NCBI GenBank assembly: GCA_013204195.1
Contig: JABMOJ010000538.1
Span: 1-6,307 of the forward strand
Direction of reading: 5' to 3'
DNA: 6,307 nt
DNA from: SAR86 cluster bacterium
GTDB lineage: Bacteria; Pseudomonadota; Gammaproteobacteria; Pseudomonadales; Azotimanducaceae
The notes beneath the pieces were generated by a model. It saw only the letters and a program-made list of their open reading frames with translations. It made no database searches and was not told the origin of the DNA. Each line of letters begins with the position of its first letter. The stretch's first letter is position 1. Positions 5,522 through 6,307 of this stretch are shown one piece after another. A program made the position numbers and the translations under genes.

Positions 5522-5570
5522 CAACCGCCGTCAAGGGCAAAACTAGGGTTTCACGCCCTTGACGCGGTTG
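5522..5570. terminator. Long stem-loop between convergent genes, possible bidirectional terminator
   Basis: CGTCAAGGGC (5529-5538) pairs exactly with GCCCTTGACG (5555-5564). The stem continues outward with CAACCG (5522-5527) and CGGTTG (5565-5570) after a single bulged C, giving 16 bp. The 16-nt loop may close further through AAAC/GTTT. One arm lies inside the last codons of the minus-strand gene. There is no T-run on either side, so it is not a typical intrinsic terminator; it may protect mRNA 3' ends or pause polymerase between the two convergent genes. Confidence 0.5.
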
Positions 5571-6307
5571 CGCATGGTGTCCAGCCGCTGCTGAATTTGC
5601 ACAGGCACGAAGGTACCGGCGGAGCCTGAAAACGAGGTCGTCACTAGCGTCTCGTACTCACTCAAGCATTTTTGCCCATAGGCATGAGCGGGATATTGCG
5701 CAATACATTGCTCGAGATAGCGTCGCGATAATGAATCAAAAAACTGATAGTTCAACGCCCGATCACTGACCGCAAGCCAATAATATAGCCGCGGCATTTC
5801 CGCGGCATCGGCGGCACTCCCCAGCAAACGATTCAGCTCACCACGGATCACCATCCAATAAGCGGTTTGACCATGCCAGTTCAGACCGGCCTGAATCGTC
5901 GGCCAGCGCAGGCGCAAAAAAGTATCCAGTTCGAGAATGCTTTTCTTATGGAGTGGCGAGGCGGCTTTCGGCGCCAACTGCACCTGCCGCAATACTTCAA
6001 TCCAGTCGCCCAACTGCGCGAGTTCCGCACCATCGCCTTTACCCAAGCCCCGCAAAAGCTCGAGCTGCTGGATGCCAGCGCCCAAATCAGCCTTAACCTC
6101 AACCTCGATAATCAAAATCCTGTTAAGCGCCTTTGACCTGTCATCTGGGGTGCTCGCGTTAGCATCTAAAACATTAGCAAAGGAAACCAATGCAGATTCA
6201 TAGTCTCGAGTCAGGTAGCTATACTCACCCGCCAAAAACTCATCTAGCGCCTTAATTTTACTGATTCCAAGAATGCGCCGAGATTGTTTGTCCTGCGTGT
6301 GGCAGGC
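5543..6307 (-). CDS. Helical TPR-like protein of unknown function, N-terminus beyond window
   Basis: The frame is open to the right edge, so the gene is 5'-truncated; 254 residues are visible. I find no ATG near the edge and regard the TTG at 6235 as internal, because the frame continues upstream without a stop (ALDEFLAGEYSYLTRDYESALVSFANVL). That stretch reads like one tetratricopeptide-type helix pair. Further helices follow (IQQLELLRGLG, WIEVLRQVQLAP, MVIRGELNRLLGSAADAAEMPRLYYWLAVSDRAL). The C-terminal part, FFDSLSRRYLEQCIAQYPAHAYGQKCLSEYETLVTTSFSGSAGT, looks like a distinct conserved tail, but I do not recognise a named family. I see no catalytic motif or membrane segment. A signal peptide, if present, would be outside the window. 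It converges on the carboxyltransferase gene with a 72-bp gap holding the direct repeats and stem-loop. Confidence 0.75.
   Translation of the reverse strand, partial: ACHTQDKQSRRILGISKIKALDEFLAGEYSYLTRDYESALVSFANVLDANASTPDDRSKALNRILIIEVEVKADLGAGIQQLELLRGLGKGDGAELAQLGDWIEVLRQVQLAPKAASPLHKKSILELDTFLRLRWPTIQAGLNWHGQTAYWMVIRGELNRLLGSAADAAEMPRLYYWLAVSDRALNYQFFDSLSRRYLEQCIAQYPAHAYGQKCLSEYETLVTTSFSGSAGTFVPVQIQQRLDTMRNRVKGVKP

Overview
The window looks like chromosomal DNA from a gammaproteobacterium, probably aquatic or environmental. The grounds are moderate GC content by eye, a two-cysteine OxyR of the proteobacterial type, and an acyl-CoA carboxylase carboxyltransferase of proteobacterial style. 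Genus cannot be set from the sequence. I see no transposase, integrase, tRNA, rRNA or CRISPR array. Most of the DNA is ordinary metabolic and regulatory coding sequence.

Layout, left to right. (1) The 3' nine-tenths of an oxyR gene (+) enters from the left edge. (2) It converges, with 6 bp between stop codons, on a two-gene minus-strand unit: a small exported HEAT-repeat-like protein followed by a phytanoyl-CoA dioxygenase (PhyH) family oxygenase, joined by an ATGA start/stop overlap. (3) A 149-bp divergent intergenic region separates this unit from a small two-CBS-domain protein (+). (4) A gene-free stretch of 365 bp follows (2692-3056). It holds a 12-bp tandem repeat, several strong inverted repeats and a plus-strand intrinsic terminator at its right end. 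It is the least explained part of the window. (5) A histidine phosphatase (-) and an acyl-CoA carboxylase carboxyltransferase (+) diverge from a 182-bp promoter region. (6) Four perfectly phased 10-bp direct repeats (GCATTAA core) start at the base after the carboxyltransferase stop codon. A long interrupted stem follows. (7) A minus-strand helical, TPR-like protein of unknown function runs off the right edge.

The genes do not form one obvious pathway. Two of them (PhyH and the carboxyltransferase) belong to families that act on acyl-CoA or lipid-like substrates. The carboxyltransferase lacks a neighbouring biotin carboxylase or biotin carrier, so its partner must lie elsewhere. OxyR and the CBS protein suggest stress or nucleotide sensing, but nothing in the window ties them to the metabolic genes. 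The most interesting material is non-coding: the structured segment at about 2749-3058, with two mutually exclusive long helices, and the 10-bp-phased repeats at 5471-5510.
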